Shown here one piece after another: positions 44,431-53,969 of a stretch of DNA of 64,000 nucleotides (positions within the stretch are counted from its first letter, which is position 1; each line of letters begins with the position of its first letter). Below the pieces are notes generated by a model, which worked only from the letters and a program-made list of their open reading frames with translations, had not been told where the DNA came from and did not search any database. This DNA is from Verrucomicrobiia bacterium. GTDB taxonomy: Bacteria; Verrucomicrobiota; Verrucomicrobiia; JABWAM01. The position numbers and the translations under genes were made by a program. Where the stretch lies: NCBI GenBank assembly GCA_028687435.1, contig JAQUAF010000009.1, positions 1 to 64,000 on the forward strand, written 5' to 3'.

Positions 44431-46536
44431 ATGAAACAATATCATTTGTTCGCAATTTCATGCCTGGTTGCCTTGTTGTTTTCTGACCTTCATGCGGGCG
44501 AGACCGCTTCCAGGGCATTCACCCTGGCAAACGAAAACCTTGAGGCCCGGTTTGTTTTTGACGGCAGTTTGAAGTTGGAGAAGTTGACGGATATTCAGGG
44601 GAAAATGAGTTTGACGGGGCAGCCGGCGGAGATTTTGCGTTTGGATACTCCCAATGGGATGGCCCGGGCGTATCGACTGGAGGCGGATTCCAAAGCCGAT
44701 TCAAACCGCGTATTGATCAAGTTGATTCCGGAGAAGGCATCGCATCTCAAGGCCGAACTCGAATTTGAATTGAGCGGCGCCCGGTTGACCGGACGCTTGT
44801 CGATTTCAAACTCAAGCCCGGAGAGCGTGACCGTTACGCCGACTTTTCCCAGCCTGCAAGGCATTACGATGGGGACGGGAGGGGAAGACCTTTGGTATTG
44901 TCTCCCGCATGGCGGGGGAATGCTGGACAACCGCCCTTTCATGAGCAAGGACAGGGCTCATTCCGCGCAGTACGGTGACAGCGTTCCCATGCAATTCATG
45001 GATTTTTACAGCAGGAAAAAATCCCGGGGCATGGTTGTTCTTTGCCTGGACACCCAGGCGTTGCACAAGTTGTTTTTATTTGGAAAGAAGAGCGGGATTG
45101 AGGCGGGCGTCTCCTATCCTGACTATTGCGTTGGCGGCGGTGAGAAAAAGTCTTTTCCGGCTTTTGCCATCCAACTGCATGACGGCGATTGGCATCGCGG
45201 GATTGAAGTGTACCAGGATTGGGTGAAAGGCTGGCACAAGCCTGTCGCCACGAAATGCGAATGGCTTCGAAAATGTTTTCTTTGGGAAAGGCTTTATTCT
45301 TTCGACCAGGCTGAGTTGAATGAAAAAGAAAGGTTTTTCTCCAACACCGGGCATATCACCGACAGCGGAAAATGGTATTGGGGTGAGGCCAAATACGGGG
45401 ATTTTTATGCTGGTTTCGGCGATTATCCCATGATCAATGTCGATCCCGGCGTGTTCAAGGCGGACATGCGGCATTTTCGCGAAGCGGGATCGAAAATGGG
45501 CGTCTTTCTTTCGCCCGGATTGACCTGCACCAACAGTCTTGTTTTTGCGAAGATGAGGCGGCAAAAACAGGATTGGAGCATATGGAAACAAGACAGCCTG
45601 CCCATTTTTTACCGGCCAAATGTTTCCGTTGTGAGAACATGCTTTTTTCCTCCCGATTTTCGCCAGGCCATGGCGGATCGCGTGAAAACACTGTATGAAG
45701 AATTGCGCTACGATTTCATTTATTGGGACTGCCTGGGGTATTCCGTGGAGGGCGCCAATCGTTGTTACCACCCGGGGCACGGGCATGCCATTCCTTGCGA
45801 ATCACCCCTTGCCGGGCAAATGCTGTTTTATGAGGAGGCGCGAAAGGTTTTGCCGAAAAACATTCCGTTCATGACCGAGTTCCGTGGAGGAGATGTCTAT
45901 TCCCAATATATTGAAGGATGCATTTCGCATCTTATTGTGGAACAACCCCGGGAGTCCGTGGTTCCGATTGATCTGTTTCGGTTCTGTTTTCCCAAGATGA
46001 AACATTTCACCATGTTTCCTTATGTCCAATCCTCCGCCGCGGAAAAACGGAAGAAAGAGGGAAACAGCATTGATGACGGCGAGTTGTGGACCTTGAAAGG
46101 CAAGGAAACCAAGGCTGCGCTGGCCTTGCTTGATCGTGTGCTTTTCAACGGCGAGGCGGTCTGGACCCATCGGCCGGAACGCTGGATCAAGGCTGGCCAG
46201 CCCGAGGTGCCTGAACGGATGGGGCAGATTGCCCGGGTGATGGCGGAGAACTGGGAGGCATTTGACTCCCTGGATCCCAAACCGCTGGTTCCCACGGAGC
46301 AGGAAGGCGTTTTCGCGAATTATTTTCCGGCGGAGAAGTATGGGGTTTTTGCCATTTTGAATCTGCGGAGCGAGCCGGCAGCCGGGCGGATTTTGAAATT
46401 GCCGGATCAAACGACTGGCGCCTCCATCCGTGAACTGTGGGGAAACTGCCAGCCAAAAATGGACGGCAGGCATCTGAACGCAAAGATCCCGGCCCAAGGG
46501 CTTCTTGTCGTCAGGATTGAACTGTGTGAAAAATAG
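44431..46536 (+). CDS. Secreted glycoside hydrolase-like protein (DUF6259-like)
   Basis: The 701-residue protein has a signal peptide (MKQYHLFAISCLVALLFSDLHA). A beta-sandwich N-terminal half (about 25-275) and an alpha/beta barrel half (about 290-620) follow: VFLSPGLTCTNS, YDFIYWDCLGYS (a candidate catalytic Asp), FMTEFRGGD and a short C-terminal beta region. The arrangement is like clan GH-D and DUF6259 proteins, but the family name is tentative. It starts 14 bp after the right boundary of the MITE-like element, so its promoter may lie inside that element. Confidence 0.65.
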   Translation: MKQYHLFAISCLVALLFSDLHAGETASRAFTLANENLEARFVFDGSLKLEKLTDIQGKMSLTGQPAEILRLDTPNGMARAYRLEADSKADSNRVLIKLIPEKASHLKAELEFELSGARLTGRLSISNSSPESVTVTPTFPSLQGITMGTGGEDLWYCLPHGGGMLDNRPFMSKDRAHSAQYGDSVPMQFMDFYSRKKSRGMVVLCLDTQALHKLFLFGKKSGIEAGVSYPDYCVGGGEKKSFPAFAIQLHDGDWHRGIEVYQDWVKGWHKPVATKCEWLRKCFLWERLYSFDQAELNEKERFFSNTGHITDSGKWYWGEAKYGDFYAGFGDYPMINVDPGVFKADMRHFREAGSKMGVFLSPGLTCTNSLVFAKMRRQKQDWSIWKQDSLPIFYRPNVSVVRTCFFPPDFRQAMADRVKTLYEELRYDFIYWDCLGYSVEGANRCYHPGHGHAIPCESPLAGQMLFYEEARKVLPKNIPFMTEFRGGDVYSQYIEGCISHLIVEQPRESVVPIDLFRFCFPKMKHFTMFPYVQSSAAEKRKKEGNSIDDGELWTLKGKETKAALALLDRVLFNGEAVWTHRPERWIKAGQPEVPERMGQIARVMAENWEAFDSLDPKPLVPTEQEGVFANYFPAEKYGVFAILNLRSEPAAGRILKLPDQTTGASIRELWGNCQPKMDGRHLNAKIPAQGLLVVRIELCEK

Positions 46537-46566
46537 ATTTTTTCCGCCATTGGAATGGAGAGGGGC

Positions 46567-46612
46567 ATCACAAAAGTGTCGAAAAAAATCACACCTTTTC
46601 ATTTGAGAAAAC
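46567..46612. promoter_or_regulatory. AraC-type regulatory element, copy 3
   Basis: TCACA half-sites at 46568 and 46589 (21 bp apart), with AAAAGTGTCG between them, are followed by CCTTTTCATTTGAGAAAAC and then AGGGATTCGATGCGAGG. It lies 71 bp before the pilin-glycosidase pair at 46683. Confidence 0.75.
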
Positions 46613-46682
46613 AGGGATTCGATGCGAGGTTTTCCTGCCATGGACGAAGACTCGTGAACCCCTTGAAGGGAGATGAGGCGGT

Positions 46683-47267
46683 GTGAGTGAAAAAGACTTT
46701 ACCAAAAGCGGAGTTGGGAATAGCCTGACGGCCATGAAAAAGCCGTTTGGGAAATGGAGTTTCACGCTTGTTGAGCTTTTGGTGGTGGTGGGGGTGATTT
46801 CGCTGTTGGCCGCCATGCTCGCTCCGGCCGTTCGAAGCGCCAGGGAAAAAGCCAGGCAGATCAAGTGCCTCTGCAATCTGCGCCAGATCAGCATCGGCAT
46901 TGAAACCTATCGAGCCAACTTCAATGATCTTTATCCCTATGATCCGGTCAATGTGAACTGGATGGGATTGGTGAATCCTTACCTTAACAACCAGTACTAC
47001 AAGCTCTCGTGCCCCTCGATCACCACCAATGCCACCACCTATGCCATCAACACCAGCGTTTGCACGCAGGCTGTGGTGAGCGTCGATGGCCCCCGGGTGT
47101 TGGTGTTGGACATTCGCCCGCGCGTTTACGGCGCCACAGGCTGGGCGCCGCCCATTGTGGATGGCGCGCGGCATAACAACGGAAACAATTACCTCTACAC
47201 CGACGGAAGCGTCCAATGGCGATCTTCCGCCGACATCCCTCCCACCGCCGATTGGACCATTCCATGA
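46683..47267 (+). CDS. Prepilin-type protein with H-X9-DG motif (pseudopilin)
   Basis: The 194-residue protein is read from the GTG at 46683, which has GAAGGGA upstream. The ATG at 46734 (MKKPFGKW) is an alternative. The prepilin segment is SFTLVELLVVVGVISLLAAM, with Ser before the cleavage site and Glu at +5. It continues IKCLCNLRQIS and ends HNNGNNYLYTDGSV (H-X9-DG). Its stop overlaps the start of the next gene (ATGA), so pilin and glycosidase are translationally coupled. Confidence 0.85.
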   Translation: MSEKDFTKSGVGNSLTAMKKPFGKWSFTLVELLVVVGVISLLAAMLAPAVRSAREKARQIKCLCNLRQISIGIETYRANFNDLYPYDPVNVNWMGLVNPYLNNQYYKLSCPSITTNATTYAINTSVCTQAVVSVDGPRVLVLDIRPRVYGATGWAPPIVDGARHNNGNNYLYTDGSVQWRSSADIPPTADWTIP

Positions 47268-50260
47268 AAAAAAATCCCTCCCTCCATCTCGCGTTATGTC
47301 TCTCCTTTCTTGTCATTTCAACGTTGTGGGGATCTCCTCCGGAGGCTTTGAAATGGTTTTTTGACGCGGGCGGCGGGCAGGAACTGCTGGAGCGGGACAA
47401 ATCTTGTTCTCCCGGCGTGATTCAGGGAGGTCGTTGGGTTGAGGATGAAGGCCGCAAATGCCTTGATTTCGACGGCGCGACCGCAGTCCAGGTTCCGGTG
47501 AATCAAAACATTGTTGCCGGCGGCGGCTTGGGCATTTCGGTGAAATTGCGGTGGCAGGGGCAACTGCCGCCCAAAACCAATGGCGGCACCATCCTCTTTC
47601 TTGCCGGCCCCCAACGCTCGTTTCATTTGTGTGCCACCTATTTCGGCTATCGCCCGGGCAGCGGCAAATGGGTGCTTGTTCCATATCAGTTGCCGGTTGA
47701 CCGTTGGGTGAATCTTGGCGTCAGTTACGAGGGAACCCGCCTTCGGATTACGGTGGATGGCGAAACGGTTGTCGAAAAGAATGACGCCGACGATCTTGGC
47801 CATGACGGCGAATGGCTGTTCAAGGATGTCCGCATGGGCAGGTTTTGGAAGGATGCCGTATGGGGTTTCAAGGGAAAAATGGCGGAATGCCGGTTGTCTT
47901 TTGTTCCGGCAAAGAAACTGGGCGCCATCTCCGATGGGGAACGGCAGGATTGGTTGCGGAAACTTGAGCCTTTGCCCGATGTGGAGGGGTGCGAAAGCTC
48001 CATGCGTTCCATCGGCGGAACGCCCACCATGACGGTGGATGGCAAACCCATGCCGCCCCTGACGGGTTTTTTCGGATATCTATTTGCGGACTATGGGCGG
48101 AAGTTCAAACCCGAGGAACAACACATCCAATACGCCAGGGCATTGGCCAAGGCGGGCATCCGGACATACCATCTGACTTTCTGGCTGCCGTCTTCCGCCC
48201 AGGAACTGCGGGGTGTGGAGGCAATCGCCAAACGTATTCTGGAGTATCAACCCGATGCCTTGTTTGTGTTGCGAATAGTGACCCGTCCAACCCAGAGGTT
48301 TGCCGACGCCTATCCGGACGAAGTATGCCGGTTTGAGGATGGCGCAAAATCTTATTTCAAACGCCCCGGCGTGGCCGGTGGCGGCAAAAAGGAGCAGCCC
48401 CGCCATAGTTTTGCCTCGCGCATTTGGGAAAGGGAAACGGTGGAACATTTAAAAACGGCGCTGGCGACGGTTCATCAATCTTCATATGGAAACCGCGTCT
48501 GCGCTTACATCATTGGCGCGGGCGCTTGCGGGCAATGGCTGCAATGGGGCGATTACGACTGGGAAAAACATCATCTCGATTATTCCCCGGCCATGGAACG
48601 GGCTTTCCGGGATTTTGTCCGGCGCAAATACGGCGGCGACCTCGCCCGGCTGCGGTCCGCATGGCAGGATGAGCGGATCACCTTCGAGACGGTCAAGGTT
48701 CCCACGCCGGAGGAGCGGGGGGTGGACATTCCCGACAGTTGCAACGGCTTGCCGCACAAGTGGAAGGACGGGTTCGGCTTTTTTCGCAATCCCAAGGCGG
48801 GGCATCACGTCAAGACCATTGATTACAGCCTGGCTTTTGCTCACGAGTTGGACCAGCGGGTCATGTATTTTTGCCGTGCGTTGAAACAATTGACCCGCGA
48901 ACGGAAGCTGGTGGGCGCTTTTTATGGCGGAGAATACTCCATTCTGGGCTACATGGCCGAGGGGCATGTTGGACATCACGCGATCATGGATTGTCCCGAC
49001 ATTGATTTTTGGGTTGATCCCTGGCCTTATGAGAATCGCAGCCCGGGATTCCCGGTTGTTCGAGGTTGGGCGACCAGCAGTCTCCATGCGCATAACAAGG
49101 CGATTCTGGTTGAATGCGACACCCGCACTTCCGTTGGCTCGACCAAGGAACAGTCGTTGCGGTTGTTCGGCGGCGCGCTGACGCCTGAGGGCGACGTATG
49201 GGAATTGCGGCGCGACCTGGCCCGTTTGCTGACCATGGGCGGCAATGGATATTGGTTTGATATGAAATTGGGATGGTACGATCATCCCAATTTGCTGGCG
49301 GAGATGGGGCGGATTTCATCGGCTGCCCAAAGGAATTTTTCCCTCGATTCCCGGCGCAATTCCCAGATTGCCCTGATTTACGACTTGGGAAGCATTCCTT
49401 ACGCAGCCGAATGGCTCAATTTCCTGACCATCGCCCGGCAGCGGATCATGGAAATGGATTTCATCGGCGCCGACCACGATATTTACGACATCGAGGACAT
49501 GGAACTGGTTGCCCGCGATCCCTCCTACCGGCTGGTCATCATGATGAACTGTTTTGCCCCGGATGCCGCGAAGCGCGGGAAAATCGAATCCCTGAAACGG
49601 CACGGGCGCACGATTTTATGGGTGACCGCCCCCGGATTGATCAAGCCGGGGGAACAGCCGTCGATGGATCCGACTTATATTCGCGATATGACTGGCATCC
49701 GTGTCGCCGCCAAGGACGGACAGCATCCGTTTCTGATGCGAACGCTTGGGAATGCGTTCCTTCCCGACCTGGCGGCAGGGACGGTTGCCGGCGATTTCAC
49801 CCGCCCCATTGTTTCCGGTCATGGTTGCACTCCGGAAAAACCCCTGGAGCGCCTGCCGCTGGCTCTTTCCCCCAAATGGGTGGTGGAAGACGAGGCGGCT
49901 GTTTCCCTGGCGGAATATCAGGAGGGCGGGGGCGTCGGCATGGCGGCGCGATCCTTCAAAAAATGGAATTCCGTTTATTCCGCCAGCCCGGCCATCCCAT
50001 CGGATGTCTTGCGCGCGATTGCCCGCAAAGCGGGCGTCCATATCTATAACGATCAGGGCGATATCGTCTGGCATCATCGCAGCCTGATTGGCATCCATGC
50101 CGCCAGCGAAGGCGTCAAACGCATCCGGTTGCCGGGCAATGTGAAGGTGTCCGATTTCATGGACGGCAGCGCGGTTGCCGTGGATGGGGAGGGCTTTTCG
50201 GTTTCCATGAAACATGGCGAAACGCGCCTGTTCCAGACCCTGCCAGCTAGCGCAAAATAA
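47264..50260 (+). CDS. Secreted LamG plus GH42-like glycosidase, putative acid/base Glu replaced
   Basis: The 998-residue protein starts at the ATG at 47264, overlapping the pilin stop by 4 bp, with a signal peptide (MKKNPSLHLALCLSFLVIST). Residues 25-220 are LamG-like. Residues 260-640 are GH42/GH-A-like (TGFFGYLFADYG, FRDFVRRKYGGDLARLRSAW). At the position of the usual general acid Glu, the motif reads ACGQWLQWG (Gln at codon 48533), where its paralogue at 54682 has TGEWQSWG. The nucleophile-like Glu in ILVECDTRT remains. A beta-galactosidase trimerisation-like C-terminal part follows. Activity is uncertain. Confidence 0.68.
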   Translation: MKKNPSLHLALCLSFLVISTLWGSPPEALKWFFDAGGGQELLERDKSCSPGVIQGGRWVEDEGRKCLDFDGATAVQVPVNQNIVAGGGLGISVKLRWQGQLPPKTNGGTILFLAGPQRSFHLCATYFGYRPGSGKWVLVPYQLPVDRWVNLGVSYEGTRLRITVDGETVVEKNDADDLGHDGEWLFKDVRMGRFWKDAVWGFKGKMAECRLSFVPAKKLGAISDGERQDWLRKLEPLPDVEGCESSMRSIGGTPTMTVDGKPMPPLTGFFGYLFADYGRKFKPEEQHIQYARALAKAGIRTYHLTFWLPSSAQELRGVEAIAKRILEYQPDALFVLRIVTRPTQRFADAYPDEVCRFEDGAKSYFKRPGVAGGGKKEQPRHSFASRIWERETVEHLKTALATVHQSSYGNRVCAYIIGAGACGQWLQWGDYDWEKHHLDYSPAMERAFRDFVRRKYGGDLARLRSAWQDERITFETVKVPTPEERGVDIPDSCNGLPHKWKDGFGFFRNPKAGHHVKTIDYSLAFAHELDQRVMYFCRALKQLTRERKLVGAFYGGEYSILGYMAEGHVGHHAIMDCPDIDFWVDPWPYENRSPGFPVVRGWATSSLHAHNKAILVECDTRTSVGSTKEQSLRLFGGALTPEGDVWELRRDLARLLTMGGNGYWFDMKLGWYDHPNLLAEMGRISSAAQRNFSLDSRRNSQIALIYDLGSIPYAAEWLNFLTIARQRIMEMDFIGADHDIYDIEDMELVARDPSYRLVIMMNCFAPDAAKRGKIESLKRHGRTILWVTAPGLIKPGEQPSMDPTYIRDMTGIRVAAKDGQHPFLMRTLGNAFLPDLAAGTVAGDFTRPIVSGHGCTPEKPLERLPLALSPKWVVEDEAAVSLAEYQEGGGVGMAARSFKKWNSVYSASPAIPSDVLRAIARKAGVHIYNDQGDIVWHHRSLIGIHAASEGVKRIRLPGNVKVSDFMDGSAVAVDGEGFSVSMKHGETRLFQTLPASAK

Positions 50261-50280
50261 GACGGTAATGGCGTTTTTTT

Positions 50281-50369
50281 GACAGGATTAACAGGATTGG
50301 CAGGATTTTTATGCAAGACAATGTCCGGCCGCATGGCCGAACAATCCTGTAAATCCTGTTAATCCTGTC
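50281..50369. repeat. ACAGGATT inverted repeat
   Basis: Left arm GACAGGATTAACAGGATT (50281-50298) plus GGCAGGATT, and right arm 50343-50369, are inverted copies around a central CCGGCCGCATGGCCG stem. A half copy recurs at 59736. It lies directly after the glycosidase stop and may act as a transcript end. Confidence 0.75.
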
Positions 50370-50396
50370 GAAAAGTTGTCCGCCGCAGGTGGATTT

Positions 50397-50575
50397 AATT
50401 TAATGTTCAGGAAATTCAATGTTTGCCGGGAAAAGCGGTGCGGGAGCCCCGCCCTCCATTTGTCGCGAAATGCATGGAGGGCGGGGCTCCCGCACCGCCT
50501 CGCCGGTTTTCTGCATCGAGCGTCGAGCCGTCGCGCTCCGGCGCGGCTCCTTAATTCAATCCCAACCCGTGAACT
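50397..50575. repeat. Composite palindromic repeat, copy 5
   Basis: The left flank (ATGTTCAGGAAATTCAATG, TTTGCCGGGAAA), the palindromic core 50435-50498 and the right flank (CTGCATCGAGCGTCGAGCC, GCGCTCCGGCGCGG) match copy 1 through most of its length. The unit ends just upstream of the ATG at 50591. Confidence 0.85.
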
Positions 50576-50590
50576 TTCAAACCCATTGAA

Positions 50591-52141
50591 ATGAAAAAAC
50601 TCCATTTAATCTTCATGTTGTTGGGCGCGGCGTCCGCTTTTGCGGATGTGCGGCTGCATCCTCTTTTCAGCGATCACGCGGTTTTGCAGCGGGGGGTGCG
50701 TTTGCCGGTCTGGGGTTGGGCGGCGCCGGGCGAGCAGGTGACGGTGACCTTGGATAAACAGAAAACAACCGCCACGGCGGATGCCCGGGGATGTTGGAAG
50801 GCTTTTCTGGAGCCCATGACGGCTGGCGGACCTTTTGAAATGAACGTAACCGGGCGGAACACCCTGGCAGTCAAGGATGTGATGATTGGCGAGGTCTGGC
50901 TGGCATCCGGCCAGTCCAATATGAATTATCACATGGCGCGCGGCGTGCTCAATGGCGCGGAGGAAATGGCAAAGGCTGATTTTCCGGGCATCCGGATGTT
51001 TACTGTTCCGTTCATCGAAACCGCGGAAAAACCGTGTGACACATGCAAGGGGCAGTGGGCGGTATGTTCTCCCGCGACCGTCGGTTATTTTTCGGCGGTG
51101 GGATATTTTTTTGCCCGTGAATTGCATCGAAAAATGGGGGTGCCCGTTGGCATCGTCAGCAGTTCCGTGGGGGGAACCCGGATCGAGGCGTGGATGTCCG
51201 CGGCCGCGCTGTCGTCCGATCCAGGTCTGAAGACCGCGGCGCTGGATCGCGCTGAAAAAACCGTGGCCGAGTATGCGAAAATCTGCCACGACCAGTGCGC
51301 GGCGAAATTGCGGGATTGGCTGGCGGCCGCCGTTCAGGCCAAAAGTGCGGGGAAAACCCTGCCGCCTCCTCCTGTTCTGCCTTCCGATCCGCGCAAAAAC
51401 CAAAATTTTCCAACGGTTTTGTACAATGCCTTGATTGCGCCCCTGGCGCCCTATTCCATGGCCGGCGTCATTTGGTATCAAGGCGAATCCAATGCCAGCA
51501 ACGCCGCATTGTACCGGACCCTGTTGCCGACGATGATTCGTTCATGGCGGGAAGTCTGGGGGCAGGGCGACTTTCCGTTTTTGATTGTGCAATTGGCCAA
51601 TTTCATGGCCCAGAAAGCGGAGCCGTCCGGAAGCGCCTGGGCGGAATTGAGGGAGGCGCAATCCATGGCGCTTTCATTGCCCAAAACCGGCATGGCTGTG
51701 GCCATCGATATTGGCGAGGCGGGGGATATCCATCCCAAAAACAAGCAGGATGTGGGCAAACGCCTGGCCCTGGCCGCACAGTCCATTGCCTATGGCGACA
51801 CCAACGTGGTTTTTTCAGGGCCGGTTTACGACGGGATGACCGTGGAAGGCGGTAAGATCCGCTTGAAGTTCAAGCATGTGGGCGGGGGGCTGACGGTCCG
51901 GGATGGAGGCGCCTTGAAAGGATTTGCCGTTGCGGGTGAAGATAAGAAATTTGTGTGGGCCGATGCCGCAATCGAGGGGAATTCCGTGACGGTCGGCAAC
52001 GCCGCGATATCCAAGCCGGTTGCCGTGAGGTATGCCTGGGCGGACAATCCCGTCTGCAACCTGTGCAACAAGGAGGGGCTGCCCGCCCAGCCGTTCCGAA
52101 CCGATGGAATCGCGGAAAAGCCGGATGGCCGGGGCAAATAA
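50591..52141 (+). CDS. Secreted sialate O-acetylesterase-family esterase
   Basis: The 516-residue protein has a signal peptide (MKKLHLIFMLLGAASAFA) and a short beta domain (LFSDHAVLQRGVRLPVWGWA). The SGNH-like catalytic Ser lies in ASGQSNM (S106). Later motifs are VGIVSSSVGGTRIEAWMS, VIWYQGESNAS and DIGEAGDIHPKNK (with the catalytic-type Asp-x-x-His). It probably removes acetyl groups from sugars outside the cell. It follows the pilin-glycosidase pair but is separated from it by two repeats. Confidence 0.88.
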   Translation: MKKLHLIFMLLGAASAFADVRLHPLFSDHAVLQRGVRLPVWGWAAPGEQVTVTLDKQKTTATADARGCWKAFLEPMTAGGPFEMNVTGRNTLAVKDVMIGEVWLASGQSNMNYHMARGVLNGAEEMAKADFPGIRMFTVPFIETAEKPCDTCKGQWAVCSPATVGYFSAVGYFFARELHRKMGVPVGIVSSSVGGTRIEAWMSAAALSSDPGLKTAALDRAEKTVAEYAKICHDQCAAKLRDWLAAAVQAKSAGKTLPPPPVLPSDPRKNQNFPTVLYNALIAPLAPYSMAGVIWYQGESNASNAALYRTLLPTMIRSWREVWGQGDFPFLIVQLANFMAQKAEPSGSAWAELREAQSMALSLPKTGMAVAIDIGEAGDIHPKNKQDVGKRLALAAQSIAYGDTNVVFSGPVYDGMTVEGGKIRLKFKHVGGGLTVRDGGALKGFAVAGEDKKFVWADAAIEGNSVTVGNAAISKPVAVRYAWADNPVCNLCNKEGLPAQPFRTDGIAEKPDGRGK

Positions 52142-52170
52142 ATCATCCACGCCCAGATGCCCAAAACCGC

Positions 52171-52605
52171 TCAGGAAATGACGTTTTTTCCTTTCAGTCC
52201 GAATACGGGAGCGGCGGCAAGAAGACGCATGTCATTGGAGTAGATTTCCTTGAAACCGTTGTCGCGGGCGCAGGCGAGATGAAGGGCGTCCGATGCCCGC
52301 AGAAAGATGTTCGATGACAGGGTTTGATATTCCTGGGCGGTTGCCTGGACAAGGTCGTCCGTCAAAGGAAGCCAAAGCCAGATTTTGTGGCGGCAATCGA
52401 CTTCGAATTGACGGAAAATTGCCGTTGCATCTTCCGATGAGAGGCTGCTTTCTCGCTTTTTGCAGTGGAAAACAGACGCCACTTCCACTTTGCCCAAGGC
52501 GCAGCATGCCACTTCTCCATCCTCTTCAATCAGCGAACGAACCTCCGCGCTGCCGGGTTCCAAAAGATAGTATTTCGCAAGATAAGCCGTGTCGCAATAA
52601 ATCAT
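52171..52605 (-). CDS. PIN-domain toxin (VapC type)
   Basis: The 144-residue protein has the four PIN acidic positions: D5 in MIYCDTAYLAKYY, Glu in LGKVEVASVF, Asp in ASDALHLACA, and Asp in YSNDMRLL. It is a predicted RNase. It overlaps the upstream antitoxin gene by 4 bp (52602-52605). Confidence 0.88.
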   Translation of the reverse strand: MIYCDTAYLAKYYLLEPGSAEVRSLIEEDGEVACCALGKVEVASVFHCKKRESSLSSEDATAIFRQFEVDCRHKIWLWLPLTDDLVQATAQEYQTLSSNIFLRASDALHLACARDNGFKEIYSNDMRLLAAAPVFGLKGKNVIS

Positions 52606-52895
52606 AGACGGTCTCGTCCTTCGGAAACGATCAGGGCGCTATCCGTGCCTCCAATGGACTTGTTCATCACGGTGGCATATTCAGGCAGGATCATCCGCCT
52701 TTTGAATGGATTGTTGTTTGACTGATCGGCAATGGACATCAACGGATTGATTTCCGCCACCGCTTTGCCGTGATCGGTGACGATGACACGCTGGCGGGCT
52801 GCGGCTTTGCGAATATATCGCCCGGTGTGGGCGTGAAGTTCCCGGACTGAAACCTGAATCGCAGCGGTCATGTCATAATGTGACACGCGAGACAC
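52602..52895 (-). CDS. Phd/YefM-type antitoxin
   Basis: The 97-residue protein (or about 89 if the ATG at 52871 is used) contains QVSVRELHAHTGRYIRKAA and VIVTDHGKAVAEINPL, the typical Phd/YefM DNA-binding and dimer region. A longer tail binds the toxin. The AraC-type element copy 4 lies in its upstream region in the opposite orientation. Confidence 0.85.
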   Translation of the reverse strand: MSRVSHYDMTAAIQVSVRELHAHTGRYIRKAAARQRVIVTDHGKAVAEINPLMSIADQSNNNPFKRRMILPEYATVMNKSIGGTDSALIVSEGRDRL

Positions 52896-52952
52896 AGCTT
52901 GGTCAAGGATAAGTTTTTGAAAAAAAAATGCCGTTTTGCCGCAGGAAGTGAC

Positions 52953-52992
52953 ATTACAAAAGTGTCGAAAAATGTCACAACTTTTTCTTTGG
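52953..52992. promoter_or_regulatory. AraC-type regulatory element, copy 4
   Basis: Half-sites TTACA (52954) and TCACA (52975) are 21 bp apart, with AAAAGTGTCG between and ACTTTTTCTTTGG after. It lies 126 bp before the TIM-barrel gene 53079, whose group includes a pilin and a glycosidase gene. One half-site is a variant. Confidence 0.7.
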
Positions 52993-53078
52993 AAATACTG
53001 CGGTTCCGTGAGAAGTTGTCAGATGATTTTTGTGGGTGAAGCGCGGCTTTTTTCGGGTTTGCCGTGGGATGCGATTTG

Positions 53079-53945
53079 ATGTCTGTGAAAAAAATGAAAA
53101 TTCCAAAAGAAATCACGGTTGGCGTCTGCGTGAACGATCCCTCGGTTGTTGATGGGGCGCAGTTCACAGTCGAAAAATATGTCCATGCCCTGCGCCGCAT
53201 CGCGCTCCACGGTTACCAGGCCATCGAGTATTCCCATGTGGCGCATTTGAGCGAAGGCGAATGCCGCAAAATTGACGCCGAGACGCGGCGTTTGGGAATG
53301 CGGTCCTGGTCGATCCACTCGGAGCATCTGAATGGGGCGGATGATGCCGCCGTCCGGGAGTATTACCGCATCCAGACGATTTGCGCGGCCAATACCGCCG
53401 CGCTGGGCGCGAAAGTGATGGTTTTTCATCCCCCGAATGCCGCGTTAAGCGCGGAGAAAAAGGCGGAGGTGATCCGGCGGGTGGCGGATATTTGCGGGGA
53501 ACATGGCGTTCGGGCGGCGATTGAAAACGTCAACCGCCCGGTCGGGGAATTCTGCGAACTGGTCCGCCTGGCGAATCATTCCAATCTGGGATACAATATC
53601 GATGTCGGTCATGCCCAACTGCTGGAAGGGCCGGTGGAGGTGATGACGCAGATGGGGACGCGCATCTGGACCACGCATTTGCAGGATAATTTTGGCAGGA
53701 CCGACGATCATCTGCCGCCGGGGATTGGCATTCTGGATTGGAGAAGCATTCTGCGAGTCCTGTGGCAGTCCGGCTACGACGGCCCCTTGCTGGTCGAACT
53801 GACGGGCGGCGGAGTCAAGGCGCATCGTTCGGTTGAAGCCCTGCGCGGGCTTTCGCTCGAGAAGGAACAGGCCATGGCCATCGCCTATCTGCGATACATC
53901 CACCGCGTGTTGCTCGAAGGCCATCCCTTTGGTGTGGACTGTTGA
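53079..53945 (+). CDS. Sugar phosphate isomerase/epimerase-family TIM barrel
   Basis: The 288-residue protein starts at the ATG at 53079 (MSVKKMKIPKE; another Met at 53094). Metal-site motifs are RAAIENVNRPVGEF (Glu), NLGYNIDVGHAQLL (Asp, His), TTHLQDNFGRTDDHLPPG (His, Asp, His) and LLVELTGGG (Glu). It is cytoplasmic. It is followed after 24 bp by a pilin gene, and the group shares one regulatory element, so a released sugar may be processed by this enzyme. Confidence 0.82.
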   Translation: MSVKKMKIPKEITVGVCVNDPSVVDGAQFTVEKYVHALRRIALHGYQAIEYSHVAHLSEGECRKIDAETRRLGMRSWSIHSEHLNGADDAAVREYYRIQTICAANTAALGAKVMVFHPPNAALSAEKKAEVIRRVADICGEHGVRAAIENVNRPVGEFCELVRLANHSNLGYNIDVGHAQLLEGPVEVMTQMGTRIWTTHLQDNFGRTDDHLPPGIGILDWRSILRVLWQSGYDGPLLVELTGGGVKAHRSVEALRGLSLEKEQAMAIAYLRYIHRVLLEGHPFGVDC

Positions 53946-53969
53946 GAGGGGAAAAACTAAAGTTTGCGC

